Assembly: GCA_016789495.1 (NCBI GenBank)
Contig: JAEUOJ010000138.1
Location: forward strand, 1 to 39,355
DNA length: 39,355 nucleotides
Direction of reading: 5' to 3'
DNA from: Accumulibacter sp.
GTDB taxonomy: Bacteria > Pseudomonadota > Gammaproteobacteria > Burkholderiales > Rhodocyclaceae
Positions 1-11,360 of this stretch are shown piece by piece (positions within the stretch are counted from its first letter, which is position 1; every line of letters starts with the position of its first letter). The position numbers and the translations under genes are program-made. A model generated the notes under the pieces. That model was given only the letters and a program-made list of their open reading frames with translations, did not search any database and was not told where the DNA came from.

Positions 1-98
1 CAACCTTTATGATAGCACGCCACAACTTTCCACAACTAACTGATTTTTAAGTGGCTGGTCGAAAAGCGTTGCTTAGGTTCAGGACGATGACGTTTGTT

Positions 99-1487
99 TC
101 AAGCCACCGTCGTCAGGCGTTTGATCGCCAAATCACGCGGAAAAACGGCCACCAGCGCGTCTACGGACGGTGTTTGCTCCATGCCGGTCAGCAATACCCG
201 TATCGGCATCGCCAGTTTCGGCATCTTCAAGCCGTAGCGGGCGACGCAATCCTTGATCAGCACGCCGATAGCCGCCTTTTCCCAGGGAATTCCGGACAGG
301 GCGGCGACAAAGTCCGCCAAGGCCGGACGGGCGTCCGCCGTCAGATGCCTGGCGAGCAGCTCCTGGTCCAGCGCTAGCTCCCTGTAAAAAATCGCCGCCT
401 GCTCGGCCAGCACATTGAGGTTGCCGACACGCTCCTGATACAGTTCGACCACCCTCGTCAACGGTGGCCGATCGGTGACGACGATGCCGCGTTCGGCGAG
501 TCGCTGACCGACCTGTTCCGCCAGACGTGCGGCATCGGCCTGCTTGAGATAGTGCGCGTTCAACCAGTCGAGTTTTTCGGTATTGAATTGCGCGGCCGAA
601 GGGGTGAGACGGTCGAGATCGAACCACTCGCAGAACTGGGCGACCGAAAAGATCTCGTCATCTCCATGCGCCCAACCTAAACGAGCGAGGTAGTTGAGCA
701 CCGCCTCCGGCAGATAACCGTCATCGTCGTACTGCATGACACTGACCGCGCCATGGCGTTTGGACAACTTCTGGCCGTCGTCGCCGAGAATCATCGACAA
801 GTGAGCATAGCGCGGCACTTGCGCGCCGAGCGCGCGCAAGATGTTGATCTGTCGCGGAGTGTTATTGACATGGTCGTCACCGCGGATGACGTGGCTGATG
901 CCCATGTCCCAATCATCGACGACCACGCAGAAGTTGTAAGTCGGCGATCCGTCGGCACGGGCGATGATCAGGTCGTCGAGCTCGGCATTGGCGATTTCGA
1001 TCCGGCCTTTCACCAGGTCGTCCCAGGCAACGACGCCATCGAGCGGATTGCGAAAACGAATCACCGGCGGCACCCCCGCCGGCGGCGTCGGCAGCCGCTT
1101 GCCCGGCTCTGGTCGCCAACGCCCGTCGTAGCGCGGCTTCTGTCCTTGGCAACGTTGCGCCTGACGCAAAACCTCGAGTTCCTCGGCGGTGGTATAGCAG
1201 CGGTAAGCGGTACCGTTGGCGAGCATTTCGGCGATCACCGCCTGGTAACGTGCCAGTCGTTGGCTTTGATAGAACGGTCCTTCGTCGAAATCGAGTCCCA
1301 GCCAACGCATGCCGTCAAGAATGGCCTGCACCGCTTCCGGCGTCGACCGCGCCAGATCGGTGTCCTCGATGCGCAGGATGAATCGACCGCCGTGGCGTCG
1401 GGCATAGGCCCATGAAAAAAGAGCGGTCCGGGCTCCGCCGATGTGCAGGTAGCCGGTCGGGGACGGGGCGAAACGGGTACGGATCAT
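99..1487 (-). CDS. gltX: Glutamyl-tRNA synthetase
   Basis: Charges tRNA(Glu) with glutamate in the cytoplasm; a class I aminoacyl-tRNA synthetase. The 462-residue product opens with [13 protein letters not shown] (HIGH-type signature, about residues 6-18) and carries the KLSKR form of the KMSKS loop at residues 240-244; length fits the family. The open frame continues about 72 codons further upstream, but that extension is basic and low in similarity to the family, so I place the start at the ATG at 1487, directly before IRTRFAPSP. The Shine-Dalgarno is weak. It lies 124 bases downstream of thiC on the same strand; co-transcription is possible but there is no functional link. Very confident of family and role. 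Confidence 0.97.
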   Translation of the reverse strand: MIRTRFAPSPTGYLHIGGARTALFSWAYARRHGGRFILRIEDTDLARSTPEAVQAILDGMRWLGLDFDEGPFYQSQRLARYQAVIAEMLANGTAYRCYTTAEELEVLRQAQRCQGQKPRYDGRWRPEPGKRLPTPPAGVPPVIRFRNPLDGVVAWDDLVKGRIEIANAELDDLIIARADGSPTYNFCVVVDDWDMGISHVIRGDDHVNNTPRQINILRALGAQVPRYAHLSMILGDDGQKLSKRHGAVSVMQYDDDGYLPEAVLNYLARLGWAHGDDEIFSVAQFCEWFDLDRLTPSAAQFNTEKLDWLNAHYLKQADAARLAEQVGQRLAERGIVVTDRPPLTRVVELYQERVGNLNVLAEQAAIFYRELALDQELLARHLTADARPALADFVAALSGIPWEKAAIGVLIKDCVARYGLKMPKLAMPIRVLLTGMEQTPSVDALVAVFPRDLAIKRLTTVA

Positions 1488-1611
1488 GATCAATCGAAGA
1501 ATGATGAGGCGCGGATGAACGTGCCGGATGAAGGGTCGGATTGCCGCGGATAAAGATAAGGGACGCCGGGGTACCGGAGGGCATCGCCGACCGCTACCCG
1601 CCCCGCCGCAC

Positions 1612-3740
<2,129 letters not shown>

Positions 3741-4120
3741 AGCCCTGGGTGGGTGCACTATACCCTATGAGCTGACACGCGAAGGCATCGGGTCGACTGA
3801 CGAATGCAGCCCCGACCCCGGGTGTTGCCCTGGCAGGGAGCCTGGCAATTTCACTCACAGCCCCTTGCCGATGATCACCGGCGCGTGGCCGGCAACGATC
3901 CGCTCCGCATGCGACCTGAGGCCAGCGTGTCTCGAGGATTTTCTACGATCGTCGATGAAGTCTTGGCAAAGCCATGAATGACCACCTGCCCAGCCACGCA
4001 GTGCCGACGGCTGGCCTCGTGCCGATCGCTGGCGGCGGATTGCGACCACAAAGCGATTGCCTCACAATGCCATGGCGGTGTAAGCCGCATCACCGCGAAT
4101 CCTTTGGTTGCGGCACCGAA
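3741..4120. other. Intergenic region between thiC leader and metacaspase gene
   Basis: No convincing gene. Short minus-strand frames here (for example 3855-4049) overlap one another and have no recognisable domain or ribosome site. An imperfect inverted repeat of the form TTGCC...GGCAA lies at about 3825-3848. The divergent promoters of thiC and of the metacaspase gene must lie in or next to this stretch. Confidence 0.5.
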
Positions 4121-4133
4121 AAGGAGGCAAGGT

Positions 4134-4991
4134 ATGGCTGGCAAAAAAGCGCTGTTCGTGGGCATAAACAAATTTGCGAATTATCCGCAGTTTGCTCTCA
4201 ACGGCTGTGTCAATGACGCCAAGGACATGGCTGCACTTTACAAGGATTTGCTTGGTTTCAAGAGCAATGAAATTTCGGTCTTGACCGACGCTCAGGCCAC
4301 TAAGGCGGCAATCATCGCCAAGCTGAACGAGATGGTTGCCGACGCCAAAGCAGGCACTCTCGGCTATCTGGTTTTCAGTCTGTCGTCACATGGCACGCAA
4401 ATGAACGACCGCAGCGGCGACGAACCCGATGGCAAGGACGAAGCCTTCGTGCCCTACGATATCGCCGAAAAGGACGGCGGCTGGGATCCGGAGCACATCA
4501 TTGCCGACGATGAATTGCACGATCTGTTCGTTCAGTTGCCGGCAAATGTTCTGCTCGAGGTATATCTGGATACTTGCCATAGCGGCAGTGGTCTGCGCGG
4601 AGCGGAATTCGGTTTGCACGCGCCTCGGCCACGTTATGTCGCTCCGCCGGATCACGAGTTCGACAAAAAAACGGCAAAAATGCGCGGTTTCACGCTCAGT
4701 CGTCCGGTTTCGCGGTCGAAAAAGGAAGCCGACAAGGCCGTGGTGGCCGGTGCCCAGCACGTGTTGTGGACTGGATGCAAAGCCAACCAGACCAGCGCCG
4801 ATGCGTTCTTCAACGGCCGCTATAACGGTGCTTTCACCTACTATCTGAACCAGGTGATGCGCGATACTCAGAACAAATCGTCGCGCAAAGAAGTGATCGC
4901 CAAAATGCGTAGCTTGATGAAATCGCAGTTTTCGCAAACTCCACAACTGGAAGGCAACGCCACAAATCGCAAGCAAGCAATCCTGTATTGA
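4134..4991 (+). CDS. Metacaspase-like caspase-family (C14) protease
   Basis: Predicted cysteine protease of the caspase/metacaspase clan, cleaving after basic or acidic residues depending on subfamily; substrate unknown. The 285-residue protein starts MAGKKALFVGINKF, a typical p20 beginning, and has the catalytic dyad: His86 in SLSSHGTQM and Cys148 in LDTCHSG. An acidic loop (DRSGDEPDGKDE, about 92-103) follows the histidine. There is no signal peptide and no extra domain, so it appears to be a bare cytoplasmic catalytic domain. The start is set by AAGGAGG at 4121-4127, six bases before ATG 4134; the frame is open upstream but has no better start. No obvious partner is adjacent: phoB-phoR lie downstream with a 309-base gap. 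Confidence 0.88.
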   Translation: MAGKKALFVGINKFANYPQFALNGCVNDAKDMAALYKDLLGFKSNEISVLTDAQATKAAIIAKLNEMVADAKAGTLGYLVFSLSSHGTQMNDRSGDEPDGKDEAFVPYDIAEKDGGWDPEHIIADDELHDLFVQLPANVLLEVYLDTCHSGSGLRGAEFGLHAPRPRYVAPPDHEFDKKTAKMRGFTLSRPVSRSKKEADKAVVAGAQHVLWTGCKANQTSADAFFNGRYNGAFTYYLNQVMRDTQNKSSRKEVIAKMRSLMKSQFSQTPQLEGNATNRKQAILY

Positions 4992-5093
4992 GTCGATTGC
5001 CGGGGCAAGCAGCGGGGCTCGACCAGCCCTGTTTGCTTCGCCGGGCGGCGCCCAAGTGGCCCGTTCTTTCGGCAAATTTCCCGCCAGCTGGCG

Positions 5094-5111
5094 TTGTCAT
5101 CTTTCCGTAAC
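5094..5111 (+). promoter_or_regulatory. Pho-box-like direct repeat upstream of phoB
   Basis: TTGTCAT at 5094-5100 and CCGTAAC at 5105-5111 form two seven-base half-sites with an 11-base period, matching the PhoB-box pattern (CTGTCAT, four A/T-rich bases, CTGTCAC) at six and five of seven positions. TACCGT at 5122-5127, ten bases further on, is a weak candidate -10 box. Its position before phoB fits the usual autoregulation of that gene. Confidence 0.5.
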
Positions 5112-5133
5112 ATTTCGCGACTACCGTTGGCCC

Positions 5134-5298
5134 ATCTCGCCACCAGTCGCCTGCCCGATGAACGAGCATCTCAACATTGCCAAAGCCATCGCGCGCGTTG
5201 GTGATCACGACACCCACATTGTCGAACACATCATTTATTGCGGTAACGACGAAGATATCCGGCGTGCGTCGGATTTCGCCGCGCCAACGGAGAAGTGA
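5134..5298 (+). pseudogene. Remnant of the C-terminus of PhoU
   Basis: The frame ending at 5298 reads LNIAKAIARVGDHDTHIVEH and then IIYCGNDEDIRRAS. This matches the last helices of PhoU, where family members typically have LxxAKALERIGDHAxNIAE and VIYxVKGxDVRH. Only about 50 residues of a roughly 230-residue protein remain. Upstream of 5134 the frame shows no PhoU similarity, and the key basic-residue tail is altered. ATG 5158 could still start a 46-residue peptide, but no strong ribosome site precedes it. PhoU normally represses PhoR signalling together with the Pst transporter, so its place immediately before phoB is the expected family context. I read it as a truncated relic, or less likely a short functional domain. 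Confidence 0.6.
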
Positions 5299-5300
5299 TC

Positions 5301-6023
5301 ATGAAGCCGGTCTCGAATCTGCCAGTCGTCCTGGTGGTCGAAGACGACCAGGGTATTCAGGAACTGTTGCGCTTTACCCTGGTTTGTGGCGGCTACCATC
5401 CTGTTTGCGCCGATAGCGCCGAGCAGGCTGAATCGTTGCTGCGGGAAAGCTTGCCGGACATCGCGCTGATCGACTGGATGTTGCCCGGCCAATCCGGGTT
5501 GGCGTTGACCAGCCGGCTGCGCGGCAACCGGCGAACGCGCAATTTGCCGATCATCATGTTGACCGCCCGCGGCGAGGAGGCCGACCGCATCGCCGGACTC
5601 GAAGGCGGAGCAGACGATTACATCGCCAAACCCTTCAGTCCCAAGGAACTGGTCGCCCGTGTGCAAGCGGTATTGCGTCGCTGCGCGCCGGAATTTGCCA
5701 AGGGCACGCTACGTGTGGGCCCGGTGTCGCTCGATACCGTCAGCCACGAAGTGCAGGTCGCCGGCCAGCGGATCACTCTGACGCCGACCGAATTCCGTCT
5801 GTTGCGCTTTTTGATGGGCAACCCCGGTCGCGTTTACTCCCGCGCCCAATTGCTCGACAACGTCTGGGGTGACCACGTCTACATCGAAGACCGCACGGTG
5901 GACATCCATATTCGCCGTCTACGTGTCGCTCTCGGTCCGCTCGCTGAATCGCTGGTCGAAACCGTCCGTGGTGCCGGCTACAAAATGAGCGCACCGTCCG
6001 AACCGGTACCGACCGTGCAGTGA
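5301..6023 (+). CDS. phoB: Phosphate regulon response regulator PhoB
   Basis: DNA-binding response regulator of the OmpR/PhoB class that activates phosphate-starvation genes. In the 240-residue product the receiver domain (about 8-122) has the acidic pair in VVEDD (14-16), the phospho-acceptor Asp58 in LIDWMLPG and the conserved lysine in YIAKPFSP. The winged-helix effector domain follows (about 140-232), with TPTEFRLLRFL and the RTVDIHIRRLR recognition region. ATG 5301 is preceded by GGAGAAG; a GTG two codons upstream is the alternative. It overlaps phoR by four bases, so the two are translated together. A Pho-box-like repeat upstream suggests autoregulation. Confidence 0.93.
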   Translation: MKPVSNLPVVLVVEDDQGIQELLRFTLVCGGYHPVCADSAEQAESLLRESLPDIALIDWMLPGQSGLALTSRLRGNRRTRNLPIIMLTARGEEADRIAGLEGGADDYIAKPFSPKELVARVQAVLRRCAPEFAKGTLRVGPVSLDTVSHEVQVAGQRITLTPTEFRLLRFLMGNPGRVYSRAQLLDNVWGDHVYIEDRTVDIHIRRLRVALGPLAESLVETVRGAGYKMSAPSEPVPTVQ

Positions 6024-7330
6024 GCCCGGCCGGTAAATCATCGATCCGCCTTCTGATTGGCGGCGTGCTGGCGTCGATCGGCCTCGGGCTGCTGCTCGGC
6101 GCGCTGGCCGGCACGCTGGCTGGCTGGGCGGCAGCGGCGATCGTTCTACTGCTGCTGGTGTTGTGGCAGACAAGGCAATTGCTGACTTTGGCCGACTGGC
6201 TGCAGGCTCCCGATGCACCTGGCCCGCCGGTTCTACCCAGTGCCTGGCAGCGGATGCTCCTCCAGCGGAGCGACGATCGACGGCGGACGGCCGCGACACT
6301 GCGCAAGGTCGAAGCCCATCTGCGCTCGTTCACCGAAGCGATGAACGCTGTCCCCGATGGGTTGCTGATTCTTGACGCTGGGCAATGTATCCAATGGGGA
6401 AATCGAGCCGCCGAGGCGCACCTCGACATCGATCTGGCGCGAGATACCGGCGAGTCGGTCGAAAGGCTGGTGCGCAATCCGGGTTTTGGCAACTATCTGC
6501 GTGAACCCGATCCGCAATCACCGTTCATTCTGCAGACCGCCACCGCGCGAACCCGGCTGTATGCCCTGCGCGTCGTGCCACTCAGCGAGCTCAGCAAGCT
6601 GTTGATCAGCATCGATGTCACCGACGTGCGGCGACTCGAAGCGATGCGCAGCGAATTCGTGGCCAACGTTTCGCACGAATTGCGCACGCCATTGACCGTC
6701 GTCAGCGGTTTTCTCGAACATTTTGCCAACGGCAACGCCATGACCTCCGAGCAGCAGCAGCACTTCAGCCGTTTGATGAGCGACCAGACGGCGCGGATGC
6801 TCAGTCTGGTGGACGATCTATTGACCTTGTCGCGGCTCGAAGCCGAGGACGCGCCAGCCAGCGAGGAAACGGTGAACATGGCCGACCTGTTGCAGCAATT
6901 GCAATCGGAAGCGCAAAGCCTCAGTGAACAGGCGCATCGCCTGGAAATGCGCTGCGACGGGCCGGCGTTGCGCGGCAACCGCAAGGAACTGCACAGCGCA
7001 TTTGGCAATCTGGTGTCCAATGCCATCCGATACACTCCGGCTGGCGGCACGATCCGCATCAACTGGCGGGTAAGCGATGGACTGGGAATTTTCGCGGTCC
7101 ACGATTCGGGAGTGGGTATCGCCGCGGAGCATCTGCCGCGGCTGACGGAACGGTTCTATCGCGTCGACCGCGGTCGTTCCCGCGACACCGGCGGCACGGG
7201 TCTTGGCCTGGCGATCGTCAAACACATTCTGCTCCGTCACCAGGCGACACTGGTCATCGAGTCGCAAATCGGACAAGGCAGCACCTTCCGGGCCGAATTC
7301 CCGGCCTGGCGTCTCCAGGCGCCCGACTGA
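6020..7330 (+). CDS. phoR: Phosphate regulon sensor histidine kinase PhoR
   Basis: Inner-membrane sensor kinase that phosphorylates PhoB when phosphate is scarce. The 436-residue product has two closely spaced membrane helices (about 9-30 and 33-50) with almost no periplasmic loop, as in PhoR. A PAS-like region follows (about 100-200). The HisKA domain has phospho-acceptor His219 in VSHELRTP, and the ATPase domain has the N box (GNLVSNAIRYTP), HDSGVGI and GGTGLGLAIV boxes. It starts with GTG inside the phoB stop region (GTGA overlap), so translational coupling is expected. Because it has no real periplasmic sensor, it would normally depend on PhoU and Pst for input; only a PhoU fragment is visible here. 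Confidence 0.93.
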   Translation: MSPAGKSSIRLLIGGVLASIGLGLLLGALAGTLAGWAAAAIVLLLLVLWQTRQLLTLADWLQAPDAPGPPVLPSAWQRMLLQRSDDRRRTAATLRKVEAHLRSFTEAMNAVPDGLLILDAGQCIQWGNRAAEAHLDIDLARDTGESVERLVRNPGFGNYLREPDPQSPFILQTATARTRLYALRVVPLSELSKLLISIDVTDVRRLEAMRSEFVANVSHELRTPLTVVSGFLEHFANGNAMTSEQQQHFSRLMSDQTARMLSLVDDLLTLSRLEAEDAPASEETVNMADLLQQLQSEAQSLSEQAHRLEMRCDGPALRGNRKELHSAFGNLVSNAIRYTPAGGTIRINWRVSDGLGIFAVHDSGVGIAAEHLPRLTERFYRVDRGRSRDTGGTGLGLAIVKHILLRHQATLVIESQIGQGSTFRAEFPAWRLQAPD

Positions 7331-7347
7331 GATGCCGTGGCGACGGA

Positions 7348-7776
7348 TTACCGGGCGCGATAGAGTAGCGTCGGGTGCACCTCCTGCAAAACCTTCTGTA
7401 TGCCGCGCCGATTTTTCAGATTCAGAATGATCGGCGAACGGGTATTGGCGGCGATCGTGCCGCCTTCGGGGGCGTCACGGTAGACGATGATCACCACCGC
7501 GGCATCCTCCGGGCGCGTCAGATCGAGTAACGCACCGTCGGCGTCGGACAATTCGATCTCGTATTCGAGGTCGAGTAGTTCCGGGGCGACGATCGGGAAC
7601 GTCACCGTCGTTTCGTCTAGCGACTGCAGCCAAAATACCGTCGGCTTGCCTTCCTCGTGAAAAATCTTGAAGCGTCGGCAGTGCGCGAAACCGGCCAGAC
7701 CTTCGGGAAAGGTAAATACCGTATCCGGGTCCACCGGTACGTCGCGCAAGCCAAATTTTTCAATGTCGATTTTCAT
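7348..7776 (-). CDS. fliW: Flagellar assembly factor FliW
   Basis: Small cytoplasmic protein that binds flagellin and, in characterised bacteria, antagonises the translational regulator CsrA. The 142-residue product matches FliW along its length: an early FPEGLAGF segment, PFPIV-type core (TVTFPIVAPEL), and a C-terminal ANTRSPIILN block. The open frame extends 36 codons further upstream, but MKIDIEKFG at 7776, after GAGAGGAT, is the natural start. It is convergent with phoR (17 bases between stops). No flagellar gene or csrA is in the window, so its partners must lie elsewhere. Confidence 0.9.
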   Translation of the reverse strand: MKIDIEKFGLRDVPVDPDTVFTFPEGLAGFAHCRRFKIFHEEGKPTVFWLQSLDETTVTFPIVAPELLDLEYEIELSDADGALLDLTRPEDAAVVIIVYRDAPEGGTIAANTRSPIILNLKNRRGIQKVLQEVHPTLLYRAR

Positions 7777-8087
7777 CTGATCCTCTCGTGGACGGGTTAC
7801 GGGGCCTTGAATTCGACCCAGGGCAATCATTGACAATCGCCAGGGGTCCGATACGCACGGCGCTCCTTGAGTTTTGTCGGCCAATTCTGCATAGTTCGCG
7901 CTCTTTTCTTACCAGGAGACTGTCGGGCTTGAGCGATCATCGCGAGCCGGATCGCAGAGCGAGGAATGGTGTTGATGATCTCGTCGCACCCAAGCGACGA
8001 GAGATCGGCGAAAAAGATATTCTTCCTACCCGCGCGCTGAATCCGTCCCAAGTCCAACAGGCTCCTAGATCATAGTAGTCCCTGCTC
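7777..8087. other. Divergent fliW-tex intergenic region with a perfect hairpin
   Basis: This 311-base stretch separates fliW and tex, which point away from each other, so it must hold both promoters. No gene is convincing. A perfect eight-pair hairpin, CTCGTCGC-ACCCAA-GCGACGAG, lies at 7980-8001 in what would be the tex leader; no T-run follows, so it is not a simple terminator. Its role is unknown. Confidence 0.5.
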
Positions 8088-10412
8088 ATGCCCTCCGATA
8101 CCGAATCGCAAATCGCCGAACGCATTGCCAAGCGCCTCGCCGAAGAAATCGGCTGCCGTCCTGCCCAGGTGCAGGCCGCCGCCGCATTGCTCGATGACGG
8201 CGCCACCGTGCCGTTCATTGCCCGTTATCGCAAGGAGGCCACCGGTGGTCTCGACGACAACCAGCTCCGCGTGCTCGACGAACGCCTGATCTACCTGCGC
8301 GAGCTCGAGGAGCGTCGGCAGACGATCCGGCAATCGATTGATGATCAGTGCAAGCTGACGCCGTCGCTGGCGGCAGAAATTGCCGCGGCTGACACCAAAC
8401 AGCGGCTCGAAGACCTCTATCTGCCCTACAAGCCCAAACGCCGAACCAAAGCCCAGATCGCCCGCGAGGCGGGTCTGGCGCCGCTCGCCGAAGCTCTGCT
8501 CGCCGATCCGACGCTCTCACCCGAAAATGAAGCCGCAATCTACTGCCAGGCCGACGCCGGTTTTGCCGATGTCAAGAGCGTTCTCGACGGTGCGCGGCAA
8601 ATCCTGATGGAGAAGTTCGCCGAAGACGCGACGCTGGTCGGCGCACTGCGCGATCATCTGGCGGCGCACGGCGAGCTCCGCTCGACGGTCGTTGCCGGCA
8701 AGGAAAACGACGCTGGCAAATTCCGCGATTATTTCGCTTATGCGGAAGCGCTGGCCGTGATCCCCTCGCATCGCGCGCTGGCGTTGTTCCGCGGCCGCAA
8801 CGAAGGACTATTGCAGCTCGAATTGCGTCTCGATAGCGACAAGGAGGATTCCGCCTCGTCCGCGCCGAACCCTTGCGAAATGCGTATCGCCAGCCATTTC
8901 GGCATCGCCGAGCGCGGCCGTCCGGCGGATAAATGGTTGCTCGAGACCGTACGCTGGGCGTGGCGGATCAAGATTTCGCTGCATCTCGAGCTGGAGTTGA
9001 TGAACGCCTTGCGCGAGCGCGCCGAAACCGAAGCGATCCGTGTTTTCGGCGCCAACCTGCACGATCTGTTGCTCGCCGCGCCTGCCGGCCCACGCGCGAC
9101 GATCGGTCTCGATCCCGGTCTGCGCACTGGCGTCAAGGTGGCGGTGGTCGACGCGACCGGCAAGGTGCTCGACACCGCCGTCATTTACCCGCACGAACCG
9201 CGTCGGGATTGGGACGGCGCTTTACATACCCTCGCGCAACTGGCACGCCGGCACCGGGTGGACCTGATCAGTATCGGCAATGGCACCGCCTCGCGCGAAA
9301 CCGACCGGCTGATCGCCGAACTGATCCGGCGGGAACCGGCATTGCGGCTGCACCGGGTCGTCGTTTCCGAAGCCGGCGCGTCGGTCTATTCAGCGTCGGA
9401 ATACGCCGCCAACGAATTTCCCGACCTCGACGTCAGCCTGCGCGGCGCGGTGTCTATCGCTCGGCGCCTGCAGGATCCGTTGGCCGAACTGGTCAAGATC
9501 GATCCAAAATCGATCGGTGTCGGCCAGTACCAGCACGATGTCAGCCAGAGCAAGTTGGCCAGGACGCTCGATGCGGTGGTCGAGGATTGCGTCAATGCCG
9601 TCGGCGTCGATGTCAATACCGCCTCGGCGCCGCTGCTGAGGCGAGTGTCCGGTCTCAGCCCGACACTGGCGGCGAACATCGTCACTTTCCGCGACGAGCA
9701 CGGTGCCTTCCGTAACCGTCAAACGTTGAAAAAAGTCCCGCGACTCGGCGAAAAATCCTTCGAACAGGCCGCCGGCTTCCTGCGTATCGGCGACGGCGAC
9801 AACCCGCTCGACCACTCGGCAGTGCATCCGGAAGCCTATCCCGTGGTCGAGCGAATTCTCGCCGATCTCGGCAAAGATATCGGCGAGGTGATCGGTAACC
9901 CGCGATTGCTGAAAAACCTGCCTCCGGAAAAATACGCTGACGGACAATTCGGTGTGCCAACCGTCCGCGACATCCTCAAGGAACTGGAAAAGCCGGGCCG
10001 TGACCCGCGTCCCGAATTCAAAACCGCCAGCTTCCGCGATGGCGTCGAGCGGATCGGCGACCTGCAGCCAGGAATGATTCTCGAAGGGGTGGTCACCAAC
10101 GTCGCCAATTTCGGCGCTTTCGTCGACATCGGCGTCCATCAAGATGGCCTGGTGCATATCTCGGCCATCGCCGACAAATTCGTCAAGGACCCGCGCAGCG
10201 TCGTCAAGACCGGCGAGGTGGTCAAGGTGAAAGTGCTCGAGGTCGATTTGCCCCGACAGCGTATCGCCTTGAGCATGCGTCTGACCGACGAAGCATCGTC
10301 AACGCCGAAAGTCGCGGCGGCACCGTTCACCGCCAAAAGCCGGCAGCGGCAGGCCGCTCAGCCGGCACCAACGGGGGCGATGGCCAGCGCCTTCGCTAAA
10401 TTGAAGGGCTGA
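8088..10412 (+). CDS. tex: Tex-family RNA-binding transcription accessory protein
   Basis: Nucleic-acid-binding protein related to the eukaryotic Spt6 core, thought to affect transcription and to tolerate ribosome or RNA stress; essential in some species. The 774-residue product shows the full Tex order: N-terminal helical domain (about 1-310), YqgF/RuvX-like RNase H fold ([16 protein letters not shown], about 340-355), helix-hairpin-helix region ([17 protein letters not shown] to [13 protein letters not shown], about 505-560), and an S1 RNA-binding domain ([19 protein letters not shown] to [12 protein letters not shown], about 665-730) followed by a basic, Ala-rich tail. The start follows a poor Shine-Dalgarno, but the N-terminal sequence fits the family. 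Confidence 0.94.
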   Translation: MPSDTESQIAERIAKRLAEEIGCRPAQVQAAAALLDDGATVPFIARYRKEATGGLDDNQLRVLDERLIYLRELEERRQTIRQSIDDQCKLTPSLAAEIAAADTKQRLEDLYLPYKPKRRTKAQIAREAGLAPLAEALLADPTLSPENEAAIYCQADAGFADVKSVLDGARQILMEKFAEDATLVGALRDHLAAHGELRSTVVAGKENDAGKFRDYFAYAEALAVIPSHRALALFRGRNEGLLQLELRLDSDKEDSASSAPNPCEMRIASHFGIAERGRPADKWLLETVRWAWRIKISLHLELELMNALRERAETEAIRVFGANLHDLLLAAPAGPRATIGLDPGLRTGVKVAVVDATGKVLDTAVIYPHEPRRDWDGALHTLAQLARRHRVDLISIGNGTASRETDRLIAELIRREPALRLHRVVVSEAGASVYSASEYAANEFPDLDVSLRGAVSIARRLQDPLAELVKIDPKSIGVGQYQHDVSQSKLARTLDAVVEDCVNAVGVDVNTASAPLLRRVSGLSPTLAANIVTFRDEHGAFRNRQTLKKVPRLGEKSFEQAAGFLRIGDGDNPLDHSAVHPEAYPVVERILADLGKDIGEVIGNPRLLKNLPPEKYADGQFGVPTVRDILKELEKPGRDPRPEFKTASFRDGVERIGDLQPGMILEGVVTNVANFGAFVDIGVHQDGLVHISAIADKFVKDPRSVVKTGEVVKVKVLEVDLPRQRIALSMRLTDEASSTPKVAAAPFTAKSRQRQAAQPAPTGAMASAFAKLKG

Positions 10413-10470
10413 ACAGGCGTCGTATCCTATTCATTCACCAGCGGAGCGCCGGCGTAATCGCGAGGTCACC

Positions 10471-11148
10471 ATGGATTCAACACTCATTTTCGACCTCGAC
10501 GGCACGCTGATCGACTCACGACCAGCAATCATCGACGCCTTCGCCGCCGCGCTGCGCAAGCATCACCTCGAACCGCGTGTTCCCTGGCCGGCGCTGCGCA
10601 TCGGCCCACCGTTGGCGGTGACGCTGCGGGAACTGGCCGGTGACGTCGCACCGGCATTGATCGACGCGCTGAGCGCCGATTTCAAAGCCGGTTACGACAG
10701 TACCGGCTACCGCGCCAGTCGGGTTTTCGACGGCATCCCCGAATTGCTGGCCGCCTTGCGCGCCGACGGCCGTGCCTGCTATCTGGCAACCAACAAACGG
10801 CTGCATCCGACTCGCCTGATCATCGAACACCTCGGCTGGCAAGATCATTTCGTCGACGTATACGCGCTCGACCGGTTCACGCCAGCGCTGCCCGACAAGG
10901 CGGCCATGCTTCGCCGACTGCTCGCGGAGCACGACATCAACCCGAGGCAAGCCATCTACATCGGCGATACTCTGGAAGATCGGCAGGCCGCCACCGCCGC
11001 CGCCCTGGCTTTCGTCGGCGTCAAGTGGGGCTACGGGCACTTTCCCACCGGCCAGCCGCCACCAGTGGACACCCCGCAAGACTTGCTGGCCCATCTGAGA
11101 CGGTTCGATACCGAATTCCCCTCGCCTGCATCACCAGCACGCGAATGA
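10471..11148 (+). CDS. HAD-superfamily phosphatase (Gph/PGP-like)
   Basis: Haloacid-dehalogenase-type hydrolase, most like phosphoglycolate or nucleotide monophosphatases; the exact substrate cannot be read from sequence. The 225-residue protein has motif I FDLDGTLID (residues 6-14, nucleophile Asp8), the motif II threonine in LATNKR, and motif IV GDTLEDRQAA near residue 170. A helical cap domain (about 18-85) fits subclass C1. GAGGT precedes ATG 10471. It is 58 bases after tex on the same strand; they may share a transcript. A 212-base stretch to modC, convergent with it, holds nothing I can identify. Confidence 0.85.
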   Translation: MDSTLIFDLDGTLIDSRPAIIDAFAAALRKHHLEPRVPWPALRIGPPLAVTLRELAGDVAPALIDALSADFKAGYDSTGYRASRVFDGIPELLAALRADGRACYLATNKRLHPTRLIIEHLGWQDHFVDVYALDRFTPALPDKAAMLRRLLAEHDINPRQAIYIGDTLEDRQAATAAALAFVGVKWGYGHFPTGQPPPVDTPQDLLAHLRRFDTEFPSPASPARE

Positions 11149-11360
11149 CCGCGAGAGCCGAAACCTGCCGGCCCCGTGAATGCGGACGGATGCGTGCGGC
11201 CTGTCACGTCGGGCCGAGTGGACGATCGCACCGTTCCCTTGATGTCGCGGCGCATGGCGGGCCGCTGTCACGGGAAATCGGGGAAAAACGGGCTGGAATT
11301 CCGCCGCGGCGCGGATTCCTTTCTCGAAACGGCTGCTCGACGCGGCCGATCCTGGATGGA

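Noticed and set aside
3855..4171. Two overlapping minus-strand frames before thiC
   Set aside because: No domain, no ribosome site, and they overlap each other; I could not support a gene.
11149..11360. Possible small gene between the HAD phosphatase and modC
   Set aside because: Frames on both strands are Arg-rich shadows without start signals; convergent genes need no promoter here.
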